Made by a program: the position numbers and the translations under genes
The notes under the pieces: model-generated
Told to the model about the DNA's origin: nothing
Seen by the model: the letters and a program-made list of their open reading frames with translations, nothing else
Database searches by the model: none
In this document: positions 18,473 through 30,791 of the stretch, one piece after another
Numbering within the stretch: position 1 is the stretch's first letter
How the letters are laid out: the number at the start of each line of letters is the position of its first letter
NCBI RefSeq assembly: GCF_038069945.1
Contig: NZ_JBBPEV010000001.1
Location: 1,860,001-1,924,000 of the forward strand
Reading direction: 5' to 3'
Source: Aquabacterium sp. A3
GTDB taxonomy: Bacteria > Pseudomonadota > Gammaproteobacteria > Burkholderiales > Burkholderiaceae_C
Length of the DNA: 64,000 nt

Positions 18473-21439
18473 ATGAAACACGGTATACGCAGCGCCCTGG
18501 GTGCCTGTTTGGCGACTTTTTTGCTGACTGCATGTGGTGGCGGTGGCGATGCATCCACGTCCATCAATGACGACTCCACCAACAGTCGCGCAGCCCCCGC
18601 AGCCATTGCCCCCGAAACCTCCGATGACGTGGTGCTTTGGGTTGCGCCCAGTATGTGGGATGCCACGCGCCTCCTGATCCGCACGTCCCGCTACAGCTGG
18701 TTTCCAACCACCATTAATTTGGATGACCTGCCCACCTACGTAGCAAACCACAGTTGGACCAAGAGTGCCGGCGCCTCGGGTAGTCTGCGTATCAAGTTCG
18801 AAGACGGCGTATACCGTATGCAACAAGGCTGGGTATGGCCAGCCACCGCATCCGGCAAGGACGCCAGTCGCCAGGTGGTACTGGAAAAGGCTGCCAGTGG
18901 CGATGTGCTGATCATGGGTTCGCGTCAGTTGGCGGCGACCTACCGAACCGCCAACCGCAAAGTAGCTCTGAGTTCAGAGGGCCTGCAATTTGATCAATTG
19001 TGGGTGGAGGAGGTCGCAGGACAACCTACCCGCGCAATTCGCGCTCGCACGCCCAACGCTGGGAGCTTCTTCTGGGTGAAAGGCCCTGCCTTAGGCTGGC
19101 CCACCAGCCCCAGCGACCCCACGGTGGTGGCACGGATGAAAGACGCCCCGACCACCGATGAGTTGATCGAGGTGAGCAAGCAGGCTTTCCAGGCTGACCC
19201 CAATAGCTTGGCCCTGCTGTCACAGATTGTTCAGCAGACAGACACTGATGCCGTTCTGCAGTTGATGGACAGTTGGCAAACAACCAAACACCGCATGACG
19301 GAGTTTGATCAGGACGGTCAACGCGTGCGCTTCAGCCCCGCCACCTACTGGCCTGTTGGTCAGCATGGCCACGGCCAGCGCTACTTCATTGAGAACACGC
19401 TGTCTGCTCTGGATGCGTCAGGCGAGTGGTTCCTGCAACGCAACGGCAATACACTGCACTACATCCCATCAGCCAGTGTGAGGGACCAAGCCAAACTTCG
19501 GTTTGAAGTGCCCGTGGTATCCAAGTTGCTGGTGATGGAGGGCAATGCAGCTAACAACCAATGGGTGCAGTATGTCCAGTTTAAGGGTTTGAAGTTCAGA
19601 TACGCGAAGGGCGAAGCGCCCAACCATGCACAACGCAATCATGTGAACTACGGTTATGTCGACACACAGGCCGACGTGTATGTAGGAGCCGCGATTGAGC
19701 TGAACCATGCCCGGCACATAGAGTTTTCAAATATCGAAGTGTCTCGCACAGGGGGCTACGCGCTTTGGATGAATGATCGGGTTCGTGATGTCCGCGTGGA
19801 AGGCTCCGAAATGTATGACCTGGGTGCAGGCGGGGTGAAAGTGGGCAAGGCCCGCAGCCCCTTTGTTGATTCCCATGACATAGAAGATGCTGCCAATCCC
19901 CTGACCACTGGCGCGATCACGCTGACAGGCAACCGTATTTATCGCACCGGGCATGACTACCCGGGTGCGGTGGGCGTCTGGATCGGGCGCAGTTCTGGCA
20001 ATACGGTCACTGACAACCTGATCAGAGACACCACTTACACGGGCATCTCGGTCGGCTGGCGGTGGGATACGGCCAACTCGCTGGCCCATGGCAACCAGAT
20101 ACGCAACAACTTCCTCTACAACATCGGGCAAGGTGCGCTGTCTGACATGGGCGGGGTGTACTTGCTGGGGCGTGCACCAGGCACCGTGGTGTCTGGCAAT
20201 GTGATTAAAGAAGTACGCTCATACGAAGGCTACACAGGCGGCAGTAACGGTATCTATGCCGATGAGGGCTCGTCTGAGTTACTGGTGACTGGCAACATCG
20301 TGCTTGGCACCGATTCCAGTGGCTTCTCCCTACACTATGGTGAAGAGAACCGGGTTGAAGACAATGTGTTCGCCAACACGCGCTATAGCTTTGGGATCGG
20401 AAAGCGCGCTATAGGCAATGAAATCGTGTCTTCCGCAGTGCCTTTGCGTCTGACAAGCAATTCGCTATTGCCTAATCGCAATGACTTCGTGGCATTGTCA
20501 AACGATGGCACGCTGATGGCCCGACCACATGGCGAAGTACCGTACTGGCTGGACCCAGTACCTGTGATGGCTTCGAATACCGTGTCGGCGCAGTATCTGC
20601 CAAGCGGTACCGCACTGCAGATCCCGACATCGCTGTGCACAGGCTGTAGCGCCTCGGCCAGTTTGGCCGTAACGGATACTGGACCGCTGCGGGTGCCCAG
20701 CGTGACAGGTAAAGTCTTGAACCCCGGCGTAAACGTCGCACGCTCGTGGGATACCGCAAGCTTGGCCAATGTGGTCTCGGCCTCGCGGATGTGGTCGACC
20801 AGCCTGGCCGCCATCCCGCCGCGCATCATGGACTTCAGGGCATCGCAGTGGCCGCTACCGACTGAACAAGTTCAAGGCTGGCAGGTGATCAGCGACAGCA
20901 ACTTCTTGCTGGACTCCAATGATCAGAACAAACCGCTGACCATCCGCCAATCAGCAGATGGAACGCCAGTGCTTGCACTGGTGGATACCCCTAGAGCCGA
21001 GCAGCGAAGTTATGAGCCCTACATCCAGAGCTGGATGAAACATGGCAGCGGTACCACCACCATCGAGTTTGAAGCCCGATTTGGACCCGATACGAACCTG
21101 ACGCACGAATGGCGGGCTGACGACAGCGGCGCTGTGAGCGGCCCGGTGGTCCGCTTTGTATCGAACGGTGCTGCTGTGGATGTGCTGGCCAACGATATAC
21201 GAGTGACCTCGGTACCGCATGGGCAATGGGCCAAGGTGGCGATCACATCGCCCATCATGGCTGGCGCCCGATGGAGCGTCACGGTGACGCACAGTGGGCA
21301 AACCTTCACCCAAGGCAACCTGACGCCGCGCAACAGCAACTGGTCGTATTTGGGGCCGTTCCTGTTCATTACGTACAGCAACACTTACACCACGACCGAA
21401 TTCAAGTCGGTGCTGGTAACCAACTCCGCTTGGCATTAA
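18473..21439 (+). CDS. beta-helix lipoprotein, GH141-like glycosidase candidate
   Basis: A 988-residue predicted outer-membrane or surface lipoprotein, with the lipobox LLTAC giving Cys21 followed by GGGGD. The N-terminal region and the segment around GEWFLQRNGNTLHYIPSAS then VQFKGLKFRYAKGE resemble the GH141 architecture. A right-handed parallel beta-helix follows (about 390-680), with repeated N-rich turns such as ITLTGNRIYRTG, NTVTDNLIRDT and LLVTGNIVLGTD. The C-terminal ~150 residues look like a jelly-roll (TTTIEFEARFGPD). GH141 members include fucosidases and xylanases; the substrate here is unknown. Third positions are visibly more A/T-rich than in neighbours, suggesting later acquisition. 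AGGTG precedes ATG 18473. Confidence 0.78.
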   Translation: MKHGIRSALGACLATFLLTACGGGGDASTSINDDSTNSRAAPAAIAPETSDDVVLWVAPSMWDATRLLIRTSRYSWFPTTINLDDLPTYVANHSWTKSAGASGSLRIKFEDGVYRMQQGWVWPATASGKDASRQVVLEKAASGDVLIMGSRQLAATYRTANRKVALSSEGLQFDQLWVEEVAGQPTRAIRARTPNAGSFFWVKGPALGWPTSPSDPTVVARMKDAPTTDELIEVSKQAFQADPNSLALLSQIVQQTDTDAVLQLMDSWQTTKHRMTEFDQDGQRVRFSPATYWPVGQHGHGQRYFIENTLSALDASGEWFLQRNGNTLHYIPSASVRDQAKLRFEVPVVSKLLVMEGNAANNQWVQYVQFKGLKFRYAKGEAPNHAQRNHVNYGYVDTQADVYVGAAIELNHARHIEFSNIEVSRTGGYALWMNDRVRDVRVEGSEMYDLGAGGVKVGKARSPFVDSHDIEDAANPLTTGAITLTGNRIYRTGHDYPGAVGVWIGRSSGNTVTDNLIRDTTYTGISVGWRWDTANSLAHGNQIRNNFLYNIGQGALSDMGGVYLLGRAPGTVVSGNVIKEVRSYEGYTGGSNGIYADEGSSELLVTGNIVLGTDSSGFSLHYGEENRVEDNVFANTRYSFGIGKRAIGNEIVSSAVPLRLTSNSLLPNRNDFVALSNDGTLMARPHGEVPYWLDPVPVMASNTVSAQYLPSGTALQIPTSLCTGCSASASLAVTDTGPLRVPSVTGKVLNPGVNVARSWDTASLANVVSASRMWSTSLAAIPPRIMDFRASQWPLPTEQVQGWQVISDSNFLLDSNDQNKPLTIRQSADGTPVLALVDTPRAEQRSYEPYIQSWMKHGSGTTTIEFEARFGPDTNLTHEWRADDSGAVSGPVVRFVSNGAAVDVLANDIRVTSVPHGQWAKVAITSPIMAGARWSVTVTHSGQTFTQGNLTPRNSNWSYLGPFLFITYSNTYTTTEFKSVLVTNSAWH

Positions 21440-21443
21440 GGCA

Positions 21444-21469
21444 TTCAGGCCACACATCGTGGCCCTGAA
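21444..21469. terminator. hairpin between convergent genes
   Basis: TTCAGGCCAC at 21444-21453 can pair with GTGGCCCTGAA at 21459-21469 around the loop ACATC, with one bulged base. It lies 5 bp after the beta-helix gene and before the convergent LapA-like gene, a natural place for a shared terminator. No T-run follows, so intrinsic termination is uncertain. Confidence 0.35.
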
Positions 21470-21486
21470 CCGCCTTCCGCTCTACC

Positions 21487-21909
21487 TCACCCCCGAGGCA
21501 CCCCCAACGCCCGCTCCACCTTGTCTTCCAGCTCACCCACGCTGGCGGCCAGCGAGTTGCTGGCCTGCTCGATCACGGTGCGCTGACGCGCCTCCAGCTG
21601 CTCCAGAAAATGGCGCAGCTCGGTGAAGCGCGAGGCCTCGGCCTTGTCGGCCAGGTCGCGGCTGGCGAGCATCTCTTTGCTCATGCGGCGGGCCTCCATC
21701 AGGGCCGAGCCCTGCAGGTACACGGCATACGCGGCCACCAAGGCCACCAGCACGCTCATCAACACCAGCAGGGTCAGGCCCAGGGGCAACTCCAGCGTGG
21801 TGGGGCCCACCGACAGGCCCACAGGGGCCGTCATGGCGGCCCAGTTCAAACCCACCAGCGCCACCACCAGGGCCAGCACCACCAAGATCGCCACAGTCAA
21901 CACGCGCAT
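21487..21909 (-). CDS. LapA-like membrane protein with coiled-coil tail
   Basis: A 140-residue inner-membrane protein. Two transmembrane helices are evident: residues 3-24 (VLTVAILVVLALVVALVGLNW) and about 45-70 (LPLGLTLLVLMSVLVALVAAYAVY). They are followed by a charged, probably coiled-coil cytoplasmic tail (ALMEARRMSKEML through ELEDKVERAL). This layout resembles LapA/DUF1049 proteins, which help assemble lipopolysaccharide. GGAGGAG lies just before ATG 21909. The divergent neighbour is leuS. The family call rests on topology. Confidence 0.7.
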   Translation of the reverse strand: MRVLTVAILVVLALVVALVGLNWAAMTAPVGLSVGPTTLELPLGLTLLVLMSVLVALVAAYAVYLQGSALMEARRMSKEMLASRDLADKAEASRFTELRHFLEQLEARQRTVIEQASNSLAASVGELEDKVERALGVPRG

Positions 21910-21945
21910 GGTCTCCTCCATTTCCAATTGGTACCAACACATTAG

Positions 21946-24789
<2,844 letters not shown>

Positions 24790-24825
24790 TCGATGAAGCC
24801 CAGCGCAGGTGTTAAGGTCATGACC

Positions 24826-25398
24826 ATGCAACGTCGCCAACTCTTGAGCCTGCTGGGTGCCGCGGCGTCCCTGCCATGGGTCACCGGCCTGAGCGGCTGC
24901 GGCTTCCAGCTGCGCCGTGCCCGGCCCATGGCCTTCCAGTCCATCCAGCTCAAGGGCTTTGAGGCCTCGTCGCCCCTGGCCGCCGAGCTGGCGCGCAACC
25001 TGGAGGCCAGTGGCGTGTCGGTGGTGGACAGTGTGGCCCAGGCCGCCCAGCTGGCCGGCACCACCAGCAGCCCGGCGCAGCACCTGGTGTTCGAGGCGCT
25101 GCGCGATTCGCAAGAGCTGGCCGTGGCCACCAAGACCGCCTTCGGCCAGGTGCGCAGCATGACCGCCCGCAACCGCCTGCGCTTTCAGGTGCGCCGCGCC
25201 GACGGCAGCCTGCTGATGCAGCCTGTCGAGATCGGCCTGGACCGCGACCTGAGCTACAACGAGCAGGATGCGCTGGCCAAACAAGACGAATCGGCCGCGC
25301 TCAACCGCGCCATGCAAACCGACATCGTGCAGCAGGTGCTGCGGCGGCTTCAGGCCATCCGGCCCGAGCAGCTGCCCACGCCCGCCGGCGAACGCTGA
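24826..25398 (+). CDS. lptE: LPS-assembly lipoprotein LptE
   Basis: A 190-residue outer-membrane lipoprotein that plugs and assembles LptD for lipopolysaccharide export. The signal is MQRRQLLSLLGAAAS and the lipobox GLSGC gives Cys25, followed by the typical GFQLRR. ATG 24826 is preferred over ATG 24820 and 24793 because AAGG at 24814-24817 is 8 bp upstream. The position between leuS and holA is the conserved location of lptE, which supports the call despite the family's low sequence conservation. Confidence 0.92.
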   Translation: MQRRQLLSLLGAAASLPWVTGLSGCGFQLRRARPMAFQSIQLKGFEASSPLAAELARNLEASGVSVVDSVAQAAQLAGTTSSPAQHLVFEALRDSQELAVATKTAFGQVRSMTARNRLRFQVRRADGSLLMQPVEIGLDRDLSYNEQDALAKQDESAALNRAMQTDIVQQVLRRLQAIRPEQLPTPAGER

Positions 25399-25413
25399 GC
25401 CTGCGCCGCCACC

Positions 25414-26463
25414 ATGCAATGGCGTCTGGATCAGCTCGGCGCGCACCTGAGCAAAGGCCCCCTCAAGCCGGTCTACACCCTGCACGGCGACGAGGCCCTG
25501 CTGCAGCAGGAAGCGGGTGATGCGGTGCGTGCGGCGGCCCGACAGGCCGGCTACACCGAACGGCAGGTGCACACGGTCACCGGGGCGCATTTCGACTGGA
25601 GCAGTCTGCTGGGCGCGGCCAGCGAAATGTCGCTGTTTGGCGACCGCCAGCTCATCGAGATCCGCATCCCGTCGGGCAAGCCGGGCAAAGACGGTTCCCA
25701 GGCCCTGCAACAGTACGCGCAGGCTGCCGCTGGCAACGACGGGCTGCTCACGCTGATCACCCTGCCCCGGCTGGACAAGCAGCAGCAATCCAGCGCCTGG
25801 TTCACCGCGTTGGACGGCGTGGGCCTGAGCCTGCGCTGCGACCCCATCGAGCGCCAGGCCCTGCCCGGGTGGATCGCTCAGCGCCTGGCGACCCAAGGAC
25901 AGCAGGTCGAACCTGGCGAGCTGGGTCAGCGCACCCTCGCTTTTTTTGCCGACCGGGTAGAGGGCAATCTGCTGGCCGCCCACCAGGAAATCATCAAGCT
26001 GGGCCTGCTGCATGGCCCTGGCACCCTCACGGCCGAGCACATTGAAGCCGCGGTGGTGGACGTGGCCCGCTTCAACGTGTTCAAACTCAGCGAGACCGTG
26101 CTGTCCGGTCAGATCGACCGCACCCTGCGCATGCTGGACGGGCTGGAAGCTGAAGGTGAGGCCGCCGTGCTCGTGCACTGGACGCTGAGCGAAGACATCC
26201 TCACCCTGCAACGTGCCCGCAAGGCCATGGACGCCGGCAAGCCTGTGCCGATGGTGCTGCGCGAGTTGCGGGTCTGGGGCCCCCGTGAGCGTCACTTCGA
26301 ACGCATCCTGCCGCGCATCAAGCCCGCCATGGTCAGCCGGCTGCTGGCCTCGGCGGCGGCGGTCGATGGCGTGGTCAAGGGCCTGCGTCACCCGCAGTGG
26401 CCCGCCGATCCCTGGGAGGCCATCCGCCGCCTGGCGGTGCAACTGGGGCGGGCGGCGGCCTGA
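25414..26463 (+). CDS. holA: DNA polymerase III delta subunit
   Basis: A 349-residue clamp-loader subunit that opens the beta clamp. Family segments are the start MQWRLDQLGAHLSKGPLKPVYTLHGDEALLQQEA, then SLFGDRQLIEIRIPSGKPGKDGSQAL and EGNLLAAHQEIIKLGLL, and a helical C-terminal collar domain with FNVFKLSETVLSGQIDRTLRML. It starts 15 bp after lptE, and both are expected on the leuS transcript. Length is normal for the family. Confidence 0.95.
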   Translation: MQWRLDQLGAHLSKGPLKPVYTLHGDEALLQQEAGDAVRAAARQAGYTERQVHTVTGAHFDWSSLLGAASEMSLFGDRQLIEIRIPSGKPGKDGSQALQQYAQAAAGNDGLLTLITLPRLDKQQQSSAWFTALDGVGLSLRCDPIERQALPGWIAQRLATQGQQVEPGELGQRTLAFFADRVEGNLLAAHQEIIKLGLLHGPGTLTAEHIEAAVVDVARFNVFKLSETVLSGQIDRTLRMLDGLEAEGEAAVLVHWTLSEDILTLQRARKAMDAGKPVPMVLRELRVWGPRERHFERILPRIKPAMVSRLLASAAAVDGVVKGLRHPQWPADPWEAIRRLAVQLGRAAA

Positions 26464-26575
26464 CACAAGTGCAGGAAAGCCCCCAAGCGACACCGGTGCA
26501 ACCCTGTCTATAGTCGGGGTTGCCCCAATGACCCACGTTCGATGCCGAGCGTGATGACCACGGAAGCCCTGAGTT

Positions 26576-27922
26576 GTGCCCGCCTCCGCCTGCCTCCCAC
26601 TGAACCGATCCGAACACCTGTACTGGGCTGGCGAAGGCCTGTTCGGGCCCATGAACCAGCCCTACATGCTGCGCTTTGATGGCCCGGTAGACGAAGCCCT
26701 GGTGCGTCGCACCTTGCGCACCATGCTGACGGCCTTTCCCCGCATGCGGGGCGTCATCAACCCCGGCATCGTGCGCTACCACCTGCGCATCCTGCCCGAC
26801 GATGCCCATGCCGACCTGCTGTTCGACGACGCCTATCGCATCCAGCCCGGCATTGACCCCACCGACACGGCCGCACTGCAGGCCTTTCATGGCCCCTTCC
26901 TGAACGAGGCCATGCCCCTGGAGCGGGGCCTGCCCTGGCGGGCGCGGTTCTTCCCGCACCCCACCCAGCCGGCCCTGATGTTCTCGATGCACCACATCAT
27001 GGGCGATGGCCGCTCGATGGTGCAGTTGATGTGCGCCATCATGGCCGGCCTCAATGGACGGCCCATCACCCCCTGCCCGCTGGAGTCGCCCTCGATGCTG
27101 CCCGCGGTGCTGCCCAAGCGCTGGCCAGAATGGCCGGCCAGCATCAGCGCCTGGTGGCGGACCTTGCAGGCCGACAAACAAGCCGCACGCGGGCAACGCG
27201 TGCTCAGCCTGGCCACCCACCGTGCCACCGAGTTTGCGCCCACCACCGTGCACTACAAAACACTGGGCACCTCGGCCAAGGGGCTGCGCGAGCTGTCCAA
27301 ATCACTCAACACCACCAGCAACACCCTGCTGACGGCCCTCATTGCCCAGACCTTTCTGGCCATGGCACCCAACGACCCCCAGGCGGTCGCGGCCATCCGC
27401 ATCTCGGTCGACCTGCGCCGGTACTTCCCTGAAGGCCAGGCGCCCCAATTCGGCAACCACGTGGCCACCTTCGTGGTGCGTGCCACCCACCAGCCCAGCC
27501 TGGCGCAGCAAATTGCCTCGCTGGACGCCCAGGTCAAGGCCGGGCTGGCCCGCCTCGAGCGACGCGAACAGGCCCTGCCCCTGTTGCTGTACGAATGGCT
27601 GCCCTTGATCGGTCGCACGCTGTACAGCAAGATCCTGCTGCAGGCCAAGCGCAAGGGCTCTCTTGAGCAAGTGAGTATTCACTTCACCAACCTGGGGTCG
27701 GCAGAATTCATCAACCCCGAAGGGGCTGAGCGCAGGCTCGCCGAGATGTGGCCGATCACCAACAGCACCGGTCTGCTGATCGCTGCACTCACCTTGAATG
27801 ATCGCCAGTTGTTTTCAGTGTGCCATCCCCGAAACGACCACCCGGTGGAAGCGGTCGAGCGGTTCATGGACAACCTCGATCAGCAGGTGACATCGCTGAT
27901 CGAGCTGGGCGCCCAACCCTGA
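26576..27922 (+). CDS. condensation-fold acyltransferase
   Basis: A 448-residue protein of the chloramphenicol-acetyltransferase/condensation superfamily. The catalytic HHxxxDG motif is intact in FSMHHIMGDGRSMVQL near residue 142. Later family elements are SNTLLTALIAQTFLAM, ISVDLRRYFPEG and FGNHVATFVV, and near the C-terminus ITNSTGLLIAALTLNDRQLFSV. It stands alone with no adenylation or carrier domains, so it is not obviously part of a peptide synthetase; it may be a PapA- or wax-synthase-like O-acyltransferase. The only start that keeps the conserved N-terminus is GTG 26576. Substrate unknown. Confidence 0.82.
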   Translation: MPASACLPLNRSEHLYWAGEGLFGPMNQPYMLRFDGPVDEALVRRTLRTMLTAFPRMRGVINPGIVRYHLRILPDDAHADLLFDDAYRIQPGIDPTDTAALQAFHGPFLNEAMPLERGLPWRARFFPHPTQPALMFSMHHIMGDGRSMVQLMCAIMAGLNGRPITPCPLESPSMLPAVLPKRWPEWPASISAWWRTLQADKQAARGQRVLSLATHRATEFAPTTVHYKTLGTSAKGLRELSKSLNTTSNTLLTALIAQTFLAMAPNDPQAVAAIRISVDLRRYFPEGQAPQFGNHVATFVVRATHQPSLAQQIASLDAQVKAGLARLERREQALPLLLYEWLPLIGRTLYSKILLQAKRKGSLEQVSIHFTNLGSAEFINPEGAERRLAEMWPITNSTGLLIAALTLNDRQLFSVCHPRNDHPVEAVERFMDNLDQQVTSLIELGAQP

Positions 27923-27971
27923 GCCGCACGGGTGGTGTGTGACGCACCGCGTGTGATGCCCTGCACGAAAA

Positions 27972-27987
27972 GCCCGGTTTTCCGGGC
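27972..27987. terminator. GCCCGG/CCGGGC tetraloop hairpin
   Basis: GCCCGG (27972-27977) and CCGGGC (27982-27987) form a perfect 6-bp stem with loop TTTT, about 50 bp after the acyltransferase gene. An AAAA run precedes it, giving TTTT after the hairpin on the minus strand, while the plus strand lacks a T-run. It is probably a weak terminator. Confidence 0.4.
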
Positions 27988-28073
27988 GCTCTTGGAGGCC
28001 ACAGACCTTCACCAGACCGCCATCATGGCCGACAACAAGATGTCAGATGTTGTGACACCTTCGGACTGCGCCC

Positions 28074-28298
28074 ATGATCGCCACGCCCACACCAGTAGCC
28101 AGCCTCCCCTGCGCGCCGCGCCCCCTGTCGGCGCAGGTGACGCCCGCTGCCGACGACCACACCGCGCCAACGGACACCACCCCCACCCCCGGGACGGCCG
28201 ACCATTCTCACGCCCACTGGCTGGACCTGGCGCTGGCCGTCTGGCTGGATGACGCCGGCACGCAGGGCGCCCCCTCGCAAACCGCCAGTGATCACTGA
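28074..28298 (+). CDS. possible small protein, unknown
   Basis: The 400-bp gap between the acyltransferase and the GGDEF/EAL gene contains one 74-codon frame from ATG 28074. The product is Pro/Thr/Ala-rich (PTDTTPTPGTADHSHAH), then an amphipathic LDLALAVWLDDAG. It has no recognised domain, signal or strong ribosome site. It ends 24 bp before the next gene. It may be chance coding in GC-rich DNA. Apart from this frame and the hairpin at 27972-27987, nothing is seen in 27923-28322. Confidence 0.22.
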   Translation: MIATPTPVASLPCAPRPLSAQVTPAADDHTAPTDTTPTPGTADHSHAHWLDLALAVWLDDAGTQGAPSQTASDH

Positions 28299-28322
28299 CC
28301 GGCAACCTGCCATGATCCACGC

Positions 28323-30758
28323 ATGCTGCTGGGCTTTCTGAATCCCCACCGCCTCCAGACCCGCATCGTCGGGACCTTCCTGGGGCTGCTGCTGCTCATC
28401 CAGGCGGTGAGCTACTGGTTCGTGCAGCACAGTGTGGAAGACAACGCCCGCAGCGTGATCCGCGCCGAACTCGTCACCGGCGAGCGGGTGTTCAAACGCC
28501 TGCTGGAGCAGAACCACGACCAGCTCAACCAGGCCACCCGCGTGCTGGCGGCCGATTACGGCTTTAGGGCGGCCATCGCCAGCAACGATGGCGACACCAT
28601 GCAGTCGGCGCTGGAAAACCACGGTGAGCGCATCCAGGCCAGCATGGCCTTGTTCGCCGACGCCAACTTCAAACTGAAAGCCGCCACCGGCGAGCAGCCC
28701 AACCGCTTCCTCAGCGCCGTCAAGCAACACGCCAAGGCCGGCAGTGACGACCAGGGCCTGCGCCACCAGGTGGAGCTCATCGACGGCCAGCCCTACCAGA
28801 TCGTGGCCGTGCCCGTGCGGGCGCCCGCCTTGATCGGCTGGGTAGGCATGGCATTCAAAATGGACGCCGGCCTGCTGCTGGACATGCAGCAGCTCTCGGG
28901 GCTGGAGGTGGCTTTGTTGCATGGGGGTGCCGGCAAAGGTTCGCAGGTGGCCATGGCCACACTGCCCCAAGGGCTGTGGCCCGCACTCTTGCCCGACAAG
29001 GCCATGGCTGCCGTGGGCCACAAGGCCAGCGCACCGCAAAACGGCCAGGTGGTGGACCTTCAAACCGAACAAGGGGTGTACGCCGCCGTGGCCATGCCGC
29101 TGCCCGGCGCTGGCGGCCAAAGCGATGTCACCGTGGTCTTGCTGCGCTCGGTGGACCAGGCCATGGCCACCTACCGGCGGCTGCAGACCACCTTGCTGAT
29201 CCTGACAGGTCTGGGCATCCTGGCCTTCAGCATCGGCTCGGTGCTCACGGCCCAGCGCATCGCCAGACCCCTGCGCCGGCTGTCGAACGCCGCGCGCCGA
29301 CTGGGCAGTGGCGAATACGGCGTCAGCCTGAGCACCTCGGCCCGCGGCGAAATTGGCGAACTCGCGCAATCGCTCGAATCCATGCGGCAGGCCATCCAGC
29401 ATCGCGAGGTCGAGATCCGCCGCCTGGCCTTCCAGGATGCACTGACCGACCTGCCCAACCGAGAGCAGTTCCGCACCGACCTGCGCAAGGCCATCGGCCA
29501 CAACGCCGCCTCGGGCACGCCCTGCGCCGTGCTGTTGATGGACATGGACCGCTTCAAGCACGTCAACGACGTGCTGGGCCACCGGTTCGGCGACCGGCTG
29601 TTGCGCGCCGTCGCAGGGCGATTGCGCGAAGAGGCCTTCGACGACCAGCGCGCCGTGCTGGCCCGCCTCAGCGGCGACGAATTCGCCGTGCTGCTGACCA
29701 ACGCCGACGCCAATGTGGCCACGCCGGTCGCCCAACGCATCCACCGGGTGCTGGAGCGTCCGTTCGTGCTGGACGACCACACGGTGGACCTCAGTGCCGG
29801 CATCGGCGTGACCGTGTGCCCAGAGCACGGCACCGACGCCGACCAGCTGCTGGCCCGCGCCGAAGTGGCGATGTACGTGGCCAAAGAGCGGCAGGCCGGC
29901 ACCGTGATCTACCACGCCGGACTGGACACCAGCAGCGAAGAATCGCTCACCCTGCTCAGCGAGTTGCGCCAGGCCGTCGAGCACGACCAGCTGCGCCTGT
30001 TCCTGCAGCCCAAGGTGTGCCTGCGCAGCGGCCAGGTCATCGGCGCCGAAGCCCTGGTGCGCTGGGAGCACCCCACGCGGGGCATGGTGCCGCCCATGCG
30101 CTTCATCCCGTTTGCGGAACAAACCGGCTTCATCCGCGCCTTGACCATGTGGATGCTGGGCGAAGTGGCGGCCATGGCCCGCCGTCTGGCCGACCAGGGG
30201 CTGAGGCTGAAGATCGCCGTGAACCTGTCCACCCGCGACCTCATGGACCAGGAGCTGCCCGTCAAGATCGAAGCCCTGCTGCAACGCCAGCAGGTCGACC
30301 CCACCCTGATCGTGCTGGAGATCACCGAAAGCGCCATCATGGACGACCCGCAGCGCGCCCTGCAAACGCTCAACCGCCTGCACAGCCTGGGCCTGAAGCT
30401 GTCCATCGACGACTTCGGCACCGGCTACTCTTCGCTGGCCTACCTCAAACGTTTGCCGGTGGACGAGCTCAAGATCGACCGCTCGTTCGTCATGAACATG
30501 GAGACCGATCTGCAAGACGCCAAGATCGTGCATTCGACGGTGGAGCTGGCCCACAACCTGGGGCTGAGCGTGGTGGCCGAAGGCGTGGAGGCCGCCAAGC
30601 ACTGGAAGCTGCTGGCCAAGCTGGGCTGCGACGAGGCCCAGGGCTACTTCATTGCCAAACCCATGCCGGCCCCCGACTTCATGCCCTGGCTGAGCCAGTG
30701 GCACGCCCCCGACACCGACCAGGAAGAGCTGGGCACCGCCTTCGCCGCCCTGACCTGA
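28323..30758 (+). CDS. membrane GGDEF/EAL cyclic-di-GMP enzyme
   Basis: An 811-residue inner-membrane signalling protein. Order: transmembrane helix about 13-33, periplasmic Cache-like sensor about 35-280, second helix about 285-310, HAMP about 312-365 (RPLRRLSNAARRL), GGDEF domain about 370-535, EAL domain about 545-800. The cyclase signature is SGDEF (near residue 449), a variant known to remain active in some enzymes. The phosphodiesterase domain keeps EALVRWEHP, LEITESAIMDD, IDDFGTGYSSLAYLKRLP and VAEGVE, so it is probably active. Net output could be either synthesis or breakdown of c-di-GMP. ATG 28323 begins MLLGFLNPHRLQTRIVG. Confidence 0.95.
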   Translation: MLLGFLNPHRLQTRIVGTFLGLLLLIQAVSYWFVQHSVEDNARSVIRAELVTGERVFKRLLEQNHDQLNQATRVLAADYGFRAAIASNDGDTMQSALENHGERIQASMALFADANFKLKAATGEQPNRFLSAVKQHAKAGSDDQGLRHQVELIDGQPYQIVAVPVRAPALIGWVGMAFKMDAGLLLDMQQLSGLEVALLHGGAGKGSQVAMATLPQGLWPALLPDKAMAAVGHKASAPQNGQVVDLQTEQGVYAAVAMPLPGAGGQSDVTVVLLRSVDQAMATYRRLQTTLLILTGLGILAFSIGSVLTAQRIARPLRRLSNAARRLGSGEYGVSLSTSARGEIGELAQSLESMRQAIQHREVEIRRLAFQDALTDLPNREQFRTDLRKAIGHNAASGTPCAVLLMDMDRFKHVNDVLGHRFGDRLLRAVAGRLREEAFDDQRAVLARLSGDEFAVLLTNADANVATPVAQRIHRVLERPFVLDDHTVDLSAGIGVTVCPEHGTDADQLLARAEVAMYVAKERQAGTVIYHAGLDTSSEESLTLLSELRQAVEHDQLRLFLQPKVCLRSGQVIGAEALVRWEHPTRGMVPPMRFIPFAEQTGFIRALTMWMLGEVAAMARRLADQGLRLKIAVNLSTRDLMDQELPVKIEALLQRQQVDPTLIVLEITESAIMDDPQRALQTLNRLHSLGLKLSIDDFGTGYSSLAYLKRLPVDELKIDRSFVMNMETDLQDAKIVHSTVELAHNLGLSVVAEGVEAAKHWKLLAKLGCDEAQGYFIAKPMPAPDFMPWLSQWHAPDTDQEELGTAFAALT

Positions 30759-30791
30759 GCCAGCAGGGCTTACCAAGGGCTCACCAAGGGT

